Assembly: GCA_013180605.1 (NCBI GenBank)
Contig: QBUL01000178.1
Location: 1-32,185, forward strand
DNA: 32,185 nucleotides
Direction of reading: 5' to 3'
DNA from: Candidatus Methanophagaceae archaeon GoMg1
GTDB taxonomy: Archaea > Halobacteriota > Syntropharchaeia > Alkanophagales > Methanospirareceae
Shown: one piece after another, positions 1-8,646 of the stretch
Layout of the letters: the number at the start of each line of letters is the position of its first letter
Numbering within the stretch: position 1 is the first letter of the stretch
Translations under genes and position numbers: made by a program
Notes under the pieces: model-generated
Told to the model about the DNA's origin: nothing
Database searches by the model: none
The model's input: only the letters and a program-made list of their open reading frames with translations

Positions 1-290
1 TGTCCCGGCTCAAAGCTTTTTTGATCCGATTCAAGTGCCTTGTGCAATAAGTCCTTTGCTTCTTCTAACTCGCCCAAATCCCGTAGCACCAGCGCCAAGT
101 TTGATTGGCTTATGGCAATGGTAGGATGTCCCGGCTCAAAGCTTTTTTGTGCAGATTCAAGCGCCTTGCGCAGCAGCTCCCTTGCCTCTTTTAGCTCGCC
201 CAAATACTTCAGCACCGCAGCCATGTTTGATTGTCTTTTGGCAATGGTAGGATGTCCCGGCTCATAAGCTTTTTCGGAAAGCTCAAGAGC
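1..290 (-). repeat. Tandem 126-nt TPR-coding repeats
   Basis: The word tgtcccggctca recurs at 1, 127 and 253, an exact 126-nt period (42 codons). The first two units are nearly identical in DNA; the third (253 onward) diverges. The repeat codes for the TPR units of the NLR-like protein and continues past the left edge, so the number of units is unknown. Near-identity between units points to recent unit duplication or gene conversion. Confidence 0.9.
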
Positions 291-1991
291 TTTTCTGCCA
301 TGTTTTTCGGCAACTCTGTATCTTCCCCATTTCCCATTATGCCATTGAAGATAGTTTAGCAGGTCTATTGCTTGCCCGGTCTCGATAAATTCAGAATACG
401 CCAATATCCCGGCATGCGGTAGTATCTTTTCCAATTGATAATAGGACTGCGAGTCCTTTTCATCTTTAACCCGTGCCATTTCCTCTTTCACTGCATTCAC
501 TACTTTATCGTGCAGCAGCCCGTTTTCCCCGGCGGCGGTGGTAGTGGTGCTGACAAAAGCTGCTATCAGCCGGTGCACCCAGGGATCGTTGTCCTTATCC
601 AGTTCCACAAGGGAAAGGTTATTTGCAAGTTCGCTGATTGCGTCGTCAAGCGGGTCCTCCAGGATATTTTCAGAATGGAGACTCAGTATTTTTCTTAATA
701 GGCGCCTGGGAATAGGTCTCAGTGCTAAAACGGACATGCATTGTAGTACCGCCTGAGCCGTTGACGAGGCAAGCTCCCAACTTATTTGAAAAGTAGCAGC
801 CACTTCTTTTATATGACCAGTTGGGAGCTCGTCAGCATACTTTTTCGCAAAGATACTGAGCGCCTTTATTTCTCCTACTTTTTTTATTTCTTGTAAAAGA
901 CTGTCAATAGAAACGCTGGTTCTAATATTCAAGAAATTCCTGGCAAGTTCAAGTGCTAAAGGAAGCCCGCCAAGCGTTACCACTAATTTCGCTGCCTCTT
1001 GCCCGAATTTCCTATCGCCCGAGTTGAGCAGCATGACGCCTTCCTCCGCAGTCATAAAGTCAAGAGGGAGACGCGAATAATTAAGGTCCCGCCGCCGCGT
1101 GGTAACCATGGTATGAATAGAACAGGCAGGAGGGAGCCAGGGCTGTAACGGTTCGTTCCCCGGGAAATTGTCAAGGACAATCAAGACCGGCGGGAACTGG
1201 CTGAGTTTTTTCCATAGCTGCTGCAACTGGTCTCGTTCTTCAAGCGTGCTGTCAATGTCTATATCCACACCCCGCATTACCGTGGCGATCAGGTTAGAAA
1301 TCCCCTGTTCTGCATCTATCCAGAAGACGCCGCCGGGATATGACGCCCCAAAACGATGAACGTACTCAATTGCCAGTTGCGTCTTTCCAATACCGCCTGT
1401 GCCCACCACGACACCTACGCCTTCGACAACCGCGGTTTTACGCTCACGCAGCATATCGTCAATTTGCCATAGATCGCTCACCCTTGCCACGAATCCGTTT
1501 CCAAGCGAACGGTAAGGCATCCAGTTCCGGTCAGGAAGCAGGCAAACAGGAGGTAATTTGTCTCGGTCGGCAGTCGTGCTTTCTTCTACCAGCGTGCCAC
1601 CAAGTTCGCGGCAAATTCCTGGATAGTTCTCTTCAAACTTCCTCGGCGTAGAAACGTCTATTTGCTGGATTGGCTTGATAAAACGAGGAATAAGATTGTC
1701 ACAGGGTTCTAATAATAGAGGGCGTAGTTTTCTTTCCAGCCCCCCGGGGTCATCCGCCATGGCACTTGTTCGTTCAAGTTTTGTCCATTCTGAGCGGCAA
1801 AAATCCGGCGATAAACAAAGGACTACACACTCGCATTCGTCTATTCCCTTCTCTAATTCAATGACCCAGTTAGCACCCCAGGCAATGGATTCTTTATCAA
1901 AAAAACAGCTCACGCCATCCCTGGTAAGCCGGCGATAAAGCTCTTTGACAAAATCCTCATTTCTACGACTATAGCTTAAAAAGACTTTCAT
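1..1991 (-). CDS. TIR-NB-ARC-TPR (NLR-like STAND) protein, 3' end off the window
   Basis: The minus strand is open from an ATG at 1991 to position 1 (about 663 codons, no stop), so the C-terminus lies outside. Domains seen: TIR at residues 1-110 (KVFLSYSRR start, FFDKESIAWG, and WTKLE at 69-73, where E73 sits four residues after the Trp as in the SARM1 catalytic Glu); NB-ARC/STAND NTPase at about 165-480, with P-loop GTGGIGKT (197-204), Walker B VLIVLDNF (269-276), TTRRR (297-301) and GLPLAL (342-347); then a helical linker and, from about residue 560, 42-residue kinesin-light-chain-type TPRs. Known of the family: TIR domains of this type cleave NAD+ and STAND modules act as ligand-triggered switches, commonly in antiviral defence. 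Inference: a defence or signalling sensor with TPRs as the recognition part. It is divergent from aroC and has no strong Shine-Dalgarno. Domain identity is very secure; the role is not proven. Confidence 0.93.
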   Translation of the reverse strand, partial: MKVFLSYSRRNEDFVKELYRRLTRDGVSCFFDKESIAWGANWVIELEKGIDECECVVLCLSPDFCRSEWTKLERTSAMADDPGGLERKLRPLLLEPCDNLIPRFIKPIQQIDVSTPRKFEENYPGICRELGGTLVEESTTADRDKLPPVCLLPDRNWMPYRSLGNGFVARVSDLWQIDDMLRERKTAVVEGVGVVVGTGGIGKTQLAIEYVHRFGASYPGGVFWIDAEQGISNLIATVMRGVDIDIDSTLEERDQLQQLWKKLSQFPPVLIVLDNFPGNEPLQPWLPPACSIHTMVTTRRRDLNYSRLPLDFMTAEEGVMLLNSGDRKFGQEAAKLVVTLGGLPLALELARNFLNIRTSVSIDSLLQEIKKVGEIKALSIFAKKYADELPTGHIKEVAATFQISWELASSTAQAVLQCMSVLALRPIPRRLLRKILSLHSENILEDPLDDAISELANNLSLVELDKDNDPWVHRLIAAFVSTTTTAAGENGLLHDKVVNAVKEEMARVKDEKDSQSYYQLEKILPHAGILAYSEFIETGQAIDLLNYLQWHNGKWGRYRVAEKHGRKALELSEKAYEPGHPTIAKRQSNMAAVLKYLGELKEARELLRKALESAQKSFEPGHPTIAISQSNLALVLRDLGELEEAKDLLHKALESDQKSFEPG

Positions 1992-2054
1992 CTTCACATA
2001 CCGCCTGTGTAATAAAAGGCGAACATTTAATTAATTATACCTTTCAAAAGCGTT

Positions 2055-2090
2055 ATTTAAATTTAAATACACAAAGAGCCTATAAAATTT
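2055..2090 (+). promoter_or_regulatory. aroC promoter (TATA box)
   Basis: The A/T stretch aatttaaatac at 2060-2070 lies 30-40 nt before the aroC ATG (2100), the usual spacing of an archaeal TATA box from a short-leader transcript. No Shine-Dalgarno is seen before the ATG, consistent with a leaderless or nearly leaderless message. The same spacer (1992-2099) must hold the promoter of the divergent NLR-like gene. Confidence 0.5.
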
Positions 2091-2099
2091 TGTTTTACC

Positions 2100-3209
2100 A
2101 TGTCAGGCAACACGTTTGGAAACATATTTCGGGTGACGACCTGGGGGGAGTCGCACGGAGCAGCGATGGGTGTGGTCGTGGACGGCTGCCCCGCAGAGCT
2201 TGAGCTGTCAGAAGCGGATGTGCAGCACGAACTGGACAGGAGAAAACCGGGTGTAAGTGAACTAACGACGGAAAGGAAAGAAGCAGATGAAGTGAATATC
2301 TTATCGGGCGTGTTTGACGGTAAAACGCTTGGCACACCCATTTCTATGCTCGTGTGGAACAAAGACATGGATTCAAGTCCTTATGAGCGAATAAAAAACG
2401 TTGCGAGACCGGGTCAAGCAGATTTCACGTACCAGATGAAGTACGGAATAAGGGACTACCGGGGCGGTGGGAGAGCTTCTGGTCGTGAAACCGCTGCACG
2501 AGTTGCCGCAGGTGCAATAGCGAAGAAAATCTTAGCCACACACGACATACAAATTCTGGGGCATGTAGTGGAAATCGGCGGGATAATAGCGAAGGAAGTA
2601 GAAATAGAAGAACTAAAAGCGAATGTAGATAAGAATGCAGTCAGATGTGCAGATTCGGAAGCAGCGGGGAAAATGGAAGTGTTAATAAAACAAGTAAAAG
2701 CAGCAGGAGACAGTGTAGGCGGTATCGTGGAGGTAATTGCGTTCGGCGTTCCGACGGGTTTAGGCGAACCGGTATTTGATAAGCTGGATGCAGAACTTGC
2801 AAATGCTTTAATGAGCATTGGCGCGGTAAAAGGAGTTGAGATAGGCGCAGGATTTGCGGCTGCAAGGATGAAAGGCAGCGAGATGAATGATGAGTTTATC
2901 ATAAAAGAAGGGCGGATAAGAACGAGAACGAACAACGCAGGCGGTATTTTAGGTGGTATCTCAACAGGAGCGCCCGTAGTATGCCGAATCGCGGTGAAGC
3001 CCACAGCATCTATCTCAAAGCCACAGAGAAGCGTGGATATGGCGAAGATGGAAGAGGTAGAACTAAAGATAGAGGGTAGACATGACCCCTGCATCTGTCC
3101 CAGAATAGTTCCCGTGGCAGAAGCGATGGTTGCGCTGGTGCTGGCGGATTGCTGGATGCGGATCATAACCACAAGATTACACGGATTTTCACGAGAAAAC
3201 AGTTCTTAA
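2100..3209 (+). CDS. aroC: Chorismate synthase
   Basis: Converts 5-enolpyruvylshikimate-3-phosphate to chorismate, the last shared step of aromatic amino acid synthesis, using reduced FMN in the cytoplasm. All three family signatures are visible: [16 protein letters not shown] near the N-terminus, [20 protein letters not shown] near residue 120-140, and [17 protein letters not shown] near 325-340. The length (369 aa) is normal to slightly long. The family core ends at about LADCWMR; the last 15 residues ([15 protein letters not shown]) are read from a dispersed intergenic repeat (element B, 3166-3200), so the natural stop was probably displaced by repeat insertion or read-through. No shikimate-pathway neighbour lies in the window. 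The start at 2100 fits the TATA spacing and the family N-terminus ([19 protein letters not shown]). Confidence 0.97.
   Translation: MSGNTFGNIFRVTTWGESHGAAMGVVVDGCPAELELSEADVQHELDRRKPGVSELTTERKEADEVNILSGVFDGKTLGTPISMLVWNKDMDSSPYERIKNVARPGQADFTYQMKYGIRDYRGGGRASGRETAARVAAGAIAKKILATHDIQILGHVVEIGGIIAKEVEIEELKANVDKNAVRCADSEAAGKMEVLIKQVKAAGDSVGGIVEVIAFGVPTGLGEPVFDKLDAELANALMSIGAVKGVEIGAGFAAARMKGSEMNDEFIIKEGRIRTRTNNAGGILGGISTGAPVVCRIAVKPTASISKPQRSVDMAKMEEVELKIEGRHDPCICPRIVPVAEAMVALVLADCWMRIITTRLHGFSRENSS
3166..3200 (+). repeat. Element B, copy 1 (inside the aroC 3' end)
   Basis: The sequence ataaccacaagattacac followed by ggattttcacgagaa matches the right arm at 11341-11374 (read as reverse complement) and the split copy at 5780-5852. 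It lies within the coding frame of aroC and supplies its last codons. Confidence 0.75.
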
Positions 3210-3245
3210 AAAGAAAATGTTTAGCAACAACTTTTTTTTACCTTT

Positions 3246-3284
3246 GTGGGCTCTGCCCTACGAGCCTGCAAACCCTGTAAGGGC
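3246..3284. repeat. Element E, copy 1 (double hairpin) in the aroC-atwA spacer
   Basis: The spacer 3210-3424 holds no gene. It contains two small inverted repeats: GGGC-TCT-GCCC (3246-3261 region) and ACCCTGTAAGGG (3270-3284). The same pair, more perfect, recurs at 5799-5838. Possible roles are transcription end signal or remnant of a mobile hairpin element. It is followed by an A/T-rich stretch and the atwA ribosome-binding site (gaggcga, about 3413-3419). Confidence 0.65.
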
Positions 3285-3424
3285 ATAATAAAAACCTTGA
3301 CTAAAAACATTCTCTTTACATACACAAACCGAAAAAAGGATTGAGGTATTTATGGTTTACAGATTTATAGTAGTAGTAATATGATAGATTTAATAGTACA
3401 GGTTAAACGTTAGAGGCGACAAAA

Positions 3425-5131
3425 ATGGGTGCAACACTACAGGTTCAAGGGCTCTGTAAGCGGTATGAACTGTCGAAAATAGGTAAAGAACTGGTAGCGC
3501 TGGATGACGTATCCTTCAAGATAGAAGAGGGCGAGACGCTGGGGATAATAGGGAGAAGTGGAGCGGGAAAGACAACGTTGCTTCGCATGCTTCGTGGTTA
3601 CGAGAAGTTTAATGAAGGCGTAGTAGAAATAGACGGCGTCAGGGTAACGCCGGACTCGCCCTGGTCAGAATACAGAATGCTGCGACAGAAGACTGCTTTT
3701 CACCTCCAGCGGTCTTTTGCACTTTATAACATCTCGGTGATAGACAACGTAATAAAGAAACTAAGAGCAAAGCAAACAGGTTTGGAGGAGGTCCCTGAAA
3801 TTGAGGACGAATATGATGAATTAAAGGAAGAGGCATTTAAAATACTCGACCTCGTTGGGCTGAGGGACAAATGGAACCATTTATACACGATTTTAAGTGG
3901 AGGTGACAAACAGCGGGTTTTGCTTGCTCGACAGCTTGCAAAAGAACCTTCGTTATTACTGCTTGACGAGCCGGGGACGATGTCCGACCCGTTGACGAGG
4001 GAATATCTGCTTGACACCGTGAAAAGAGTAAAGGAACGATCAAACATCAGTATTTTACTTATTTCGCACATGCCCGACGTGCACCGGTATCTCTGCGATA
4101 GACTGCTCATGATGGATAAAGGGAAGGTAGTAGAGGAAGGGGATACAGAAACCGTAATTAAGCACTTCTTAGCTCCTATTGAGCCTGTAAAACCGTTAGC
4201 TCCGATAAAGGGCGAAAAGAACGCGGTGGTCTGGATTGACGGTGCCTGGAAGAAATATGACATGGTCACACATCACACGTTGATAAGAACAATAGAAATG
4301 CAGGACATCAATATCAAGATTCCAAGAGGCGAGATACTGGGGATAATAGGCCCTTCAGCAATGGGGAAGACGGTATTAATGAGGTTATTAGGCGGTTTTG
4401 AAAAGCCAGACAGGGGCCACATACTAATAAGAATAGGGACAGTGGATTTTGCCAACATCGCGGAATACGGTAAAAGGTCAATAGAGGCAAGGAGCAAATT
4501 AGGCATTATTCATCAGGAGTTTGCGCTTCCACCGTACCAGCTCGTTCAGGACTTATTTGCACGAAAAATTGGGTTGAAGAAGTTCGAGATGATAAAACAG
4601 GCGATGGCAAAGGCGAAGGAATTTGGAATAAGTGACGTCACAATGGACGTTCTTTTAAGACTTGCTGACTTACCGGAGGCAGAGGCGAAAGGGCGACTCA
4701 GGGAATTAGGGCTTGAAATGGGCGTACTGGATGTACTGTTCCCCACACTGCCGGTGAGTGAGGCGTTCAAAGCTGCTGAACCATACCTTAAAGCAGTGAA
4801 CCTACCTGAAGACATATTCACCCGTTACATTTCTGAGACGAGCGTGGGTGAGGAGATAAGGCTTGCAATTGCCACTCTTATGGCATCAAACTGTGAAATA
4901 CTGCTATTGGATGAGCCTTTTGGCGACATAGACCCGATTTCGCTGCGTGTGGTGACGAATTCGCTGAAAGATTTAAATCGTGAGTTCGGCACGACTATTC
5001 TGGTCGTGAGCCATCAGCTTGACGTAATCCGGGAGCTTACGCACGAAGCGATATTAATAGATGAGGGAGTAGTTGTGATGCGAGACAAGCCGGATGAGGT
5101 GTGCGATGCGTTTATTGAGCGAAGGTTTTAA
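3425..5131 (+). CDS. atwA: Methyl-coenzyme M reductase system component A2 (AtwA-type double ABC ATPase)
   Basis: A 568-residue protein of two soluble ABC ATPase domains without membrane segments. Known role of the family: ATP-dependent reductive activation of the nickel F430 site of methyl-CoM reductase. Domain 1 (1-250): Walker A GRSGAGKT (43-50), signature LSGGDKQR (157-164), Walker B LLLLDEP (177-183). Domain 2 (265-568): an altered Walker A, GPSAMGKT (309-316), a long insertion at about 380-465, a degenerate signature ETSVGEEIR (471-479), and Walker B ILLLDEPFGD (492-501). The asymmetric second signature is what separates A2 from ordinary transporter ATPases, and the absence of a permease nearby agrees. 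Start: ATG 3425 with gaggcga about 6 nt upstream. It stands alone between aroC and the tRNA. It points to an organism with Mcr (a methanogen, ANME or alkane oxidiser). Confidence 0.9.
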   Translation: MGATLQVQGLCKRYELSKIGKELVALDDVSFKIEEGETLGIIGRSGAGKTTLLRMLRGYEKFNEGVVEIDGVRVTPDSPWSEYRMLRQKTAFHLQRSFALYNISVIDNVIKKLRAKQTGLEEVPEIEDEYDELKEEAFKILDLVGLRDKWNHLYTILSGGDKQRVLLARQLAKEPSLLLLDEPGTMSDPLTREYLLDTVKRVKERSNISILLISHMPDVHRYLCDRLLMMDKGKVVEEGDTETVIKHFLAPIEPVKPLAPIKGEKNAVVWIDGAWKKYDMVTHHTLIRTIEMQDINIKIPRGEILGIIGPSAMGKTVLMRLLGGFEKPDRGHILIRIGTVDFANIAEYGKRSIEARSKLGIIHQEFALPPYQLVQDLFARKIGLKKFEMIKQAMAKAKEFGISDVTMDVLLRLADLPEAEAKGRLRELGLEMGVLDVLFPTLPVSEAFKAAEPYLKAVNLPEDIFTRYISETSVGEEIRLAIATLMASNCEILLLDEPFGDIDPISLRVVTNSLKDLNREFGTTILVVSHQLDVIRELTHEAILIDEGVVVMRDKPDEVCDAFIERRF

Positions 5132-5138
5132 GATTAAA

Positions 5139-5192
5139 CTTTTTAGAAAAAAGTTTTATCTTTGGTAAAGCTTTCTTTTTAAAAGAAAGGTT
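5139..5192. repeat. Element F: A/T-rich palindromes between atwA and tRNA-Glu
   Basis: Contains the inverted repeat ctttcttttt/aaaagaaag (5171-5189) plus aaactttttagaaaaaagttt just downstream of the atwA stop. Related palindromes fill 5868-5998. Position suggests a terminator for atwA; it may also shape the tRNA promoter. Confidence 0.5.
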
Positions 5193-5194
5193 TT

Positions 5195-5269
5195 GCTCCG
5201 CTGGTGTAGTTCGGCCAAGCATGCGGGCCTCTCGAGCCCACGACCGGGGTTCAAATCCCCGGCGGAGCA
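5195..5269 (+). tRNA. tRNA-Glu (anticodon CUC)
   Basis: Cloverleaf by eye: acceptor GCTCCGC (5195-5201) pairs with GCGGAGC (5262-5268), discriminator A at 5269, CCA not encoded. T arm CGGGG/CCCCG (5245-5249/5257-5261) with loop TTCAAAT. Anticodon loop CTCTCGA (5229-5235) carries CTC at 5231-5233. The anticodon stem has four G-C pairs and a terminal C-A mismatch. The D-arm begins GGTGTAGTTCGGCCAAGCA, typical of archaeal tRNA-Glu, and no intron is seen. The last 19 nt overlap the 3' end of the antisense DUF488 gene, whose TGA stop lies in the T loop. Confidence 0.93.
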
Positions 5270-5766
5270 TGTAAAAACGCATCTAACGTCTTATTCGCGT
5301 ACTTACCGTTACGTTTTCGTATTTTGTGTTCAGCACACGTTTTCGCGTCTATTATGTGCATTACCGTATGCCCGCGTAGTGTAAGCGCATCGGCGATAAA
5401 TCTGCGATGACACTGCGAGTAGCGAAGTTCCGCACACATAATTGCCACTCTTTTTGTGGATGCGAGCGATTCAACATAAACCAGACCCCGTCTGAATTCT
5501 TCTGTTTCCATATATTTCCTGTACCCTCCTTTTCGGTAGCCGCCGAGTTCGGTAACGTGATGGTATTCTATGCCGCTCTGATACAAACTCGCTTTTAGGT
5601 TCGCCTGCTCGAAGTGCTTGTGCTTTGACCTGGGGAATCGTCTCACATCCGCAATCGCTTCTATCTGATATGCCACGAGCAAACTCAAGAACTCCTCTAT
5701 GCTCCTGTTACTTGTTCCGATCGTCCATAGTTTCACTTTTTCACGCCTCTTTACGTTTATAGTCAT
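5251..5766 (-). CDS. DUF488 family protein
   Basis: A 171-residue soluble protein with the DUF488 landmarks: WTIGTSNRSIEEFLSLL near the N-terminus, ADVRRFPRSKHKHF, the GIEYHHVTELGG block, and CAELRYSQCHRRFIADAL near residue 110-128. The biochemical function of this family is not established. The 3' end runs antisense into tRNA-Glu: the last five or six codons (HAPPGI) and the TGA stop lie in the tRNA T arm and acceptor. The start at 5766 is the first Met before the conserved domain, preceded by an A/T-rich stretch. It reads opposite to its neighbours atwA and gyrA and is likely monocistronic. Confidence 0.85.
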   Translation of the reverse strand: MTINVKRREKVKLWTIGTSNRSIEEFLSLLVAYQIEAIADVRRFPRSKHKHFEQANLKASLYQSGIEYHHVTELGGYRKGGYRKYMETEEFRRGLVYVESLASTKRVAIMCAELRYSQCHRRFIADALTLRGHTVMHIIDAKTCAEHKIRKRNGKYANKTLDAFLHAPPGI

Positions 5767-5779
5767 TCTAAAAATTATT

Positions 5780-5852
5780 AACCATAAGATTACACATCGT
5801 GGGCTCTGCCCACGTCCCCGAAAACCCTGAAAGGGTTTATTCCACGAGAAAC
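5780..5852. repeat. Element B copy split by element E (nested repeats)
   Basis: The left half of element B (aaccataagattacaca, 5780-5796) and its right half (ttccacgagaaac, 5840-5852) flank a better-preserved copy of element E: GTGGGCTCTGCCCAC (5799-5813, 6-bp stem) and AAACCCTGAAAGGGTTT (5822-5838, 7-bp stem). Comparison with the undivided B copy at 3166-3200 suggests E was inserted into B. Located in the 268-nt spacer between the DUF488 start and gyrA. Confidence 0.65.
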
Positions 5853-5867
5853 CTTTTCTTCAAAAGG

Positions 5868-5998
5868 ATATAGTATTTGTTTTTCTTTTAGCACAAACTT
5901 TTCTTTAAAAAAGAAACCTTTACTAAAGAAAAATCCTTTCTTAGCACAGGTTCTTTCTTTATAAAGAAAGTGTTTTCTAAAAAGAAAAAGTGTTTTTA
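5868..5998. repeat. Element F: cluster of A/T palindromes upstream of gyrA
   Basis: A chain of short palindromes built from ctttctt/aagaaag words, including the perfect ctttctttataaagaaag and ttttctaaaaagaaaa. The words recur at 5139-5192 and 3207-3240. The gyrA TATA-like ctttaatttt (6011-6020) follows directly. Could be stacked terminators, slippage-expanded DNA or a bent region relevant to gyrase control. Confidence 0.5.
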
Positions 5999-6034
5999 TT
6001 ACTCAAACACCTTTAATTTTAACATATCTCAGAA

Positions 6035-8641
6035 ATGAGCGAAAACGAGCATGAAGAAGGAGAAGAAGAGGTAGAGCAAGAACGTGAGCGTGTAATAGAA
6101 GTCAGTGTGGAAGACGAGATGAAGAGCTCGTATATGGACTATGCAATGAGCGTAATTGTAGGCCGAGCTCTTCCTGATGCACGTGATGGGCTGAAACCCG
6201 TCCATCGCCGTATCTTATACGGAATGCACGAACTTGGCGTCAGACACGATAGACCACATAAGAAATCAGCGAGGATAGTGGGGGACGTGTTAGGTAAATA
6301 CCACCCGCATGGTGACGTTGCTGTTTACGACACAATGGTGCGAATGGCGCAGGATTTCTCTTACCGATACCCTTTAGTCGATGGTCAGGGTAATTTTGGC
6401 AGTGTTGACGGCGATGCCGCTGCAGCAATGCGATATACCGAAGCAAGGCTGTCAAAAATAGCGGAGGAGATGCTCGTTGACCTCGAAAAAGATACGGTTG
6501 AATGGGGTCCTAACTTTGACAATACGTTGAAAGAACCGCAGATGCTGCCTGCGAAACTTCCTAATCTGCTGATAAACGGCTCTTCGGGTATTGCCGTTGG
6601 AATGGCTACGAACATGCCGCCACATAACTTAGCAGAAGTTGTTGAGGGAATAATAAAAGTAATAGACGAACCAGAAGTGAGCATAGAGGAGTTGATGCAA
6701 ATAATAAAAGCTCCTGATTTTCCTACTGGCGGTATTATCTTTGGCTACGCGGGAATAAAAAGTGCGTATGAGACAGGTAGAGGCAGCATACGAATACGAG
6801 CAAAGGCGGAGATAGAAACAAAGGCAAAAAGGGAGCGAATTATCATACATGAGATACCATATCAGGTGAACAAAAGCAAACTGGTGGAAGAAATAGCGGC
6901 ATTTGCAAAACGGTCTCGGTTAGAAAGCATTAGTGGGCTGCGCGATGAGTCCGACCGAAAGGGCATGCGAATTGTAGTAGAATTAAAAACTGGCGCTAAC
7001 GCCTCTATCGTTTTGAATCGGCTGTATAAACACACACAATTGGAAACTACGTTTGGTGTGATTAATCTCGCCCTGGTGGACGGTGAGCCGCGGGTATTAA
7101 CGTTAAAGGAGCTGATTGAATGCTACATAAAGCACAGAAAAGAGGTAACGATTAGAAAGCTGCAATATGAATTAGAACGTGCAGAAAAGAGGAGACACAT
7201 ATTAGAGGGTTTGATTATCGCAATATCGCGTATTGACGAGGTGATAAAGCTAATAAAAGCATCAAGCGATAGCAAAACCGCTAAAAGCGCTCTGATGGAC
7301 CGATTTGGACTGAGCGAGGAGCAGGCGAAAGAGATACTGGAAATGAAACTGTCGCGGTTGAGCGCTCTGGAGCGCGACAAGATAGAAAACGAGCGGGATG
7401 AACTTGAGACGAAGATAGGCTGGTTAAAGGAGGTATTGGCATCAGAAGCACGAGTATTTGACGTTATAAAAGAAGAACTGGTAGACCTGAAGAAGAAGTA
7501 CGGCGATGCGAGAAGAACAGAAATGGAGGAGATGGTGGAGTTAAGCGAGCGAGATTTTATAGAGGACGAAGAGGTAATCCTGTTTTTTACGCAGCGTGAT
7601 TACGTGAAACGATTACCAGCAAACGTTTTTAAGCGGCAAAGGCGAGGAGGAAAGGGAATAACCGTACTTGAAAAGAAAGAGGGCGATGCGGTGACTAATT
7701 TCATACGTGCTTCTACAAGAGAACGTCTCATCGTATTTACCGAATCGGGCAGAGCATATCAGGTGAAGACATACCTGATCCCGCCAAGCAGCAGACATGC
7801 GAAAGGCAGACCGTTAGTGAATATCCCGGGACTGAGCTTAAACCCACAAGAAATGATGCTGCCGGTGGGTGAGGAGGAAGAAAAGGAGAAAATCTCTGCC
7901 TTAATTCCCGTTCCTGAAGACCTGGACAAAGCTATTGCTGCGGGAACAAAGACAGATGCGTTTATCGTTTTCGCTACCAAACGAGGCGTAGTAAAAAGAA
8001 GCACACTCGCCAATCTGAAATCCATACGTACCACAGGTATCGTTGCGGTTAAGGTTGACCACAGAAAAGGCGATTCATTAGCTGACGTTGCGTTGATTAA
8101 GCCCTTACCGAGCCTGCAGACGCAGCTGCAGCTGGGTCGTGAGGAAGAGCGCCACAACGCAGACACGGGAAAAAACGCAATTGTCATCGCTTCGCGAAAC
8201 GGGAAGGCAATCGTGTTCCACGAGGAAGAAATGCGAGAAATGGGCAGGTATGCCGCAGGAGTACGAGGAATGCGATTGGCAAGGGGCGATGAGATAGCAA
8301 GTATAGACGCTATAGACTTGGATTACGGCGAGTCGAAAGAGATAAAAAAAGTCGTTACGATAACGGAGAAGGGCTATGGAAAAAGGACGCGGTTGGATGC
8401 GTATAGAGAAACGCACAGGGGTGGTAAAGGCGTAATTGGACTTAAAGTGGAAGAAAAAACAGGTAAAGTAGTGTGTATAAAACAGGTAAGGAACAATAAC
8501 GACCTGATAATTTCCACTTCTGAGGGTATGGTAACGAAAATCTCTGCACGGAGCATACCCACCCAGGGCAGGAACACGCGAGGTGTGAGGTTAATGAGCG
8601 TGGAGAAAGGTGAGCGAGTAGTGGGCGTGGAAGTGGTTTAA
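6035..8641 (+). CDS. gyrA: DNA gyrase subunit A
   Basis: An 868-residue type IIA topoisomerase A subunit that cuts and rejoins DNA to introduce negative supercoils together with GyrB. The active-site tyrosine is Y134 in [11 protein letters not shown]. The GyrA box QRRGGKG is at 535-541, which marks gyrase rather than topoisomerase IV, and the beta-pinwheel C-terminal domain follows. The position equivalent to E. coli Ser83 is Val (V95 in [11 protein letters not shown]), a substitution at the quinolone-contact site. The N-terminus has an acidic lead (residues 1-30, [12 protein letters not shown]) before the conserved [14 protein letters not shown]. gyrB is not adjacent, unlike in many archaea. 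The start at 6035 has a TATA-like ctttaatttt 15-25 nt upstream. Confidence 0.97.
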   Translation: MSENEHEEGEEEVEQERERVIEVSVEDEMKSSYMDYAMSVIVGRALPDARDGLKPVHRRILYGMHELGVRHDRPHKKSARIVGDVLGKYHPHGDVAVYDTMVRMAQDFSYRYPLVDGQGNFGSVDGDAAAAMRYTEARLSKIAEEMLVDLEKDTVEWGPNFDNTLKEPQMLPAKLPNLLINGSSGIAVGMATNMPPHNLAEVVEGIIKVIDEPEVSIEELMQIIKAPDFPTGGIIFGYAGIKSAYETGRGSIRIRAKAEIETKAKRERIIIHEIPYQVNKSKLVEEIAAFAKRSRLESISGLRDESDRKGMRIVVELKTGANASIVLNRLYKHTQLETTFGVINLALVDGEPRVLTLKELIECYIKHRKEVTIRKLQYELERAEKRRHILEGLIIAISRIDEVIKLIKASSDSKTAKSALMDRFGLSEEQAKEILEMKLSRLSALERDKIENERDELETKIGWLKEVLASEARVFDVIKEELVDLKKKYGDARRTEMEEMVELSERDFIEDEEVILFFTQRDYVKRLPANVFKRQRRGGKGITVLEKKEGDAVTNFIRASTRERLIVFTESGRAYQVKTYLIPPSSRHAKGRPLVNIPGLSLNPQEMMLPVGEEEEKEKISALIPVPEDLDKAIAAGTKTDAFIVFATKRGVVKRSTLANLKSIRTTGIVAVKVDHRKGDSLADVALIKPLPSLQTQLQLGREEERHNADTGKNAIVIASRNGKAIVFHEEEMREMGRYAAGVRGMRLARGDEIASIDAIDLDYGESKEIKKVVTITEKGYGKRTRLDAYRETHRGGKGVIGLKVEEKTGKVVCIKQVRNNNDLIISTSEGMVTKISARSIPTQGRNTRGVRLMSVEKGERVVGVEVV

Positions 8642-8646
8642 AAATC

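Noticed and set aside
1-378. Regular 126-nt repeats that might be taken for a CRISPR-like array
   Set aside because: The period equals 42 codons, the whole unit is conserved rather than a short repeat with variable spacer, and it translates into TPR units of a continuous frame.
2456-3172. Long antisense ORF across aroC (238 codons)
   Set aside because: Serine/proline-rich shadow of the chorismate synthase frame; no start signals or domain.
3246-3284. Element E as a riboswitch or structured ncRNA
   Set aside because: The two hairpins are short (4-7 bp), recur in an unrelated context at 5799 and lack any known riboswitch core; kept as a repeat.
3425-5131. Ordinary ABC transporter ATPase
   Set aside because: Two fused ABC domains with a degenerate second signature and long insertion, no permease nearby: the AtwA/A2 pattern fits better.
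6035-8641. Topoisomerase IV subunit (ParC) as an alternative to GyrA
   Set aside because: The perfect GyrA box QRRGGKG (535-541) marks gyrase.
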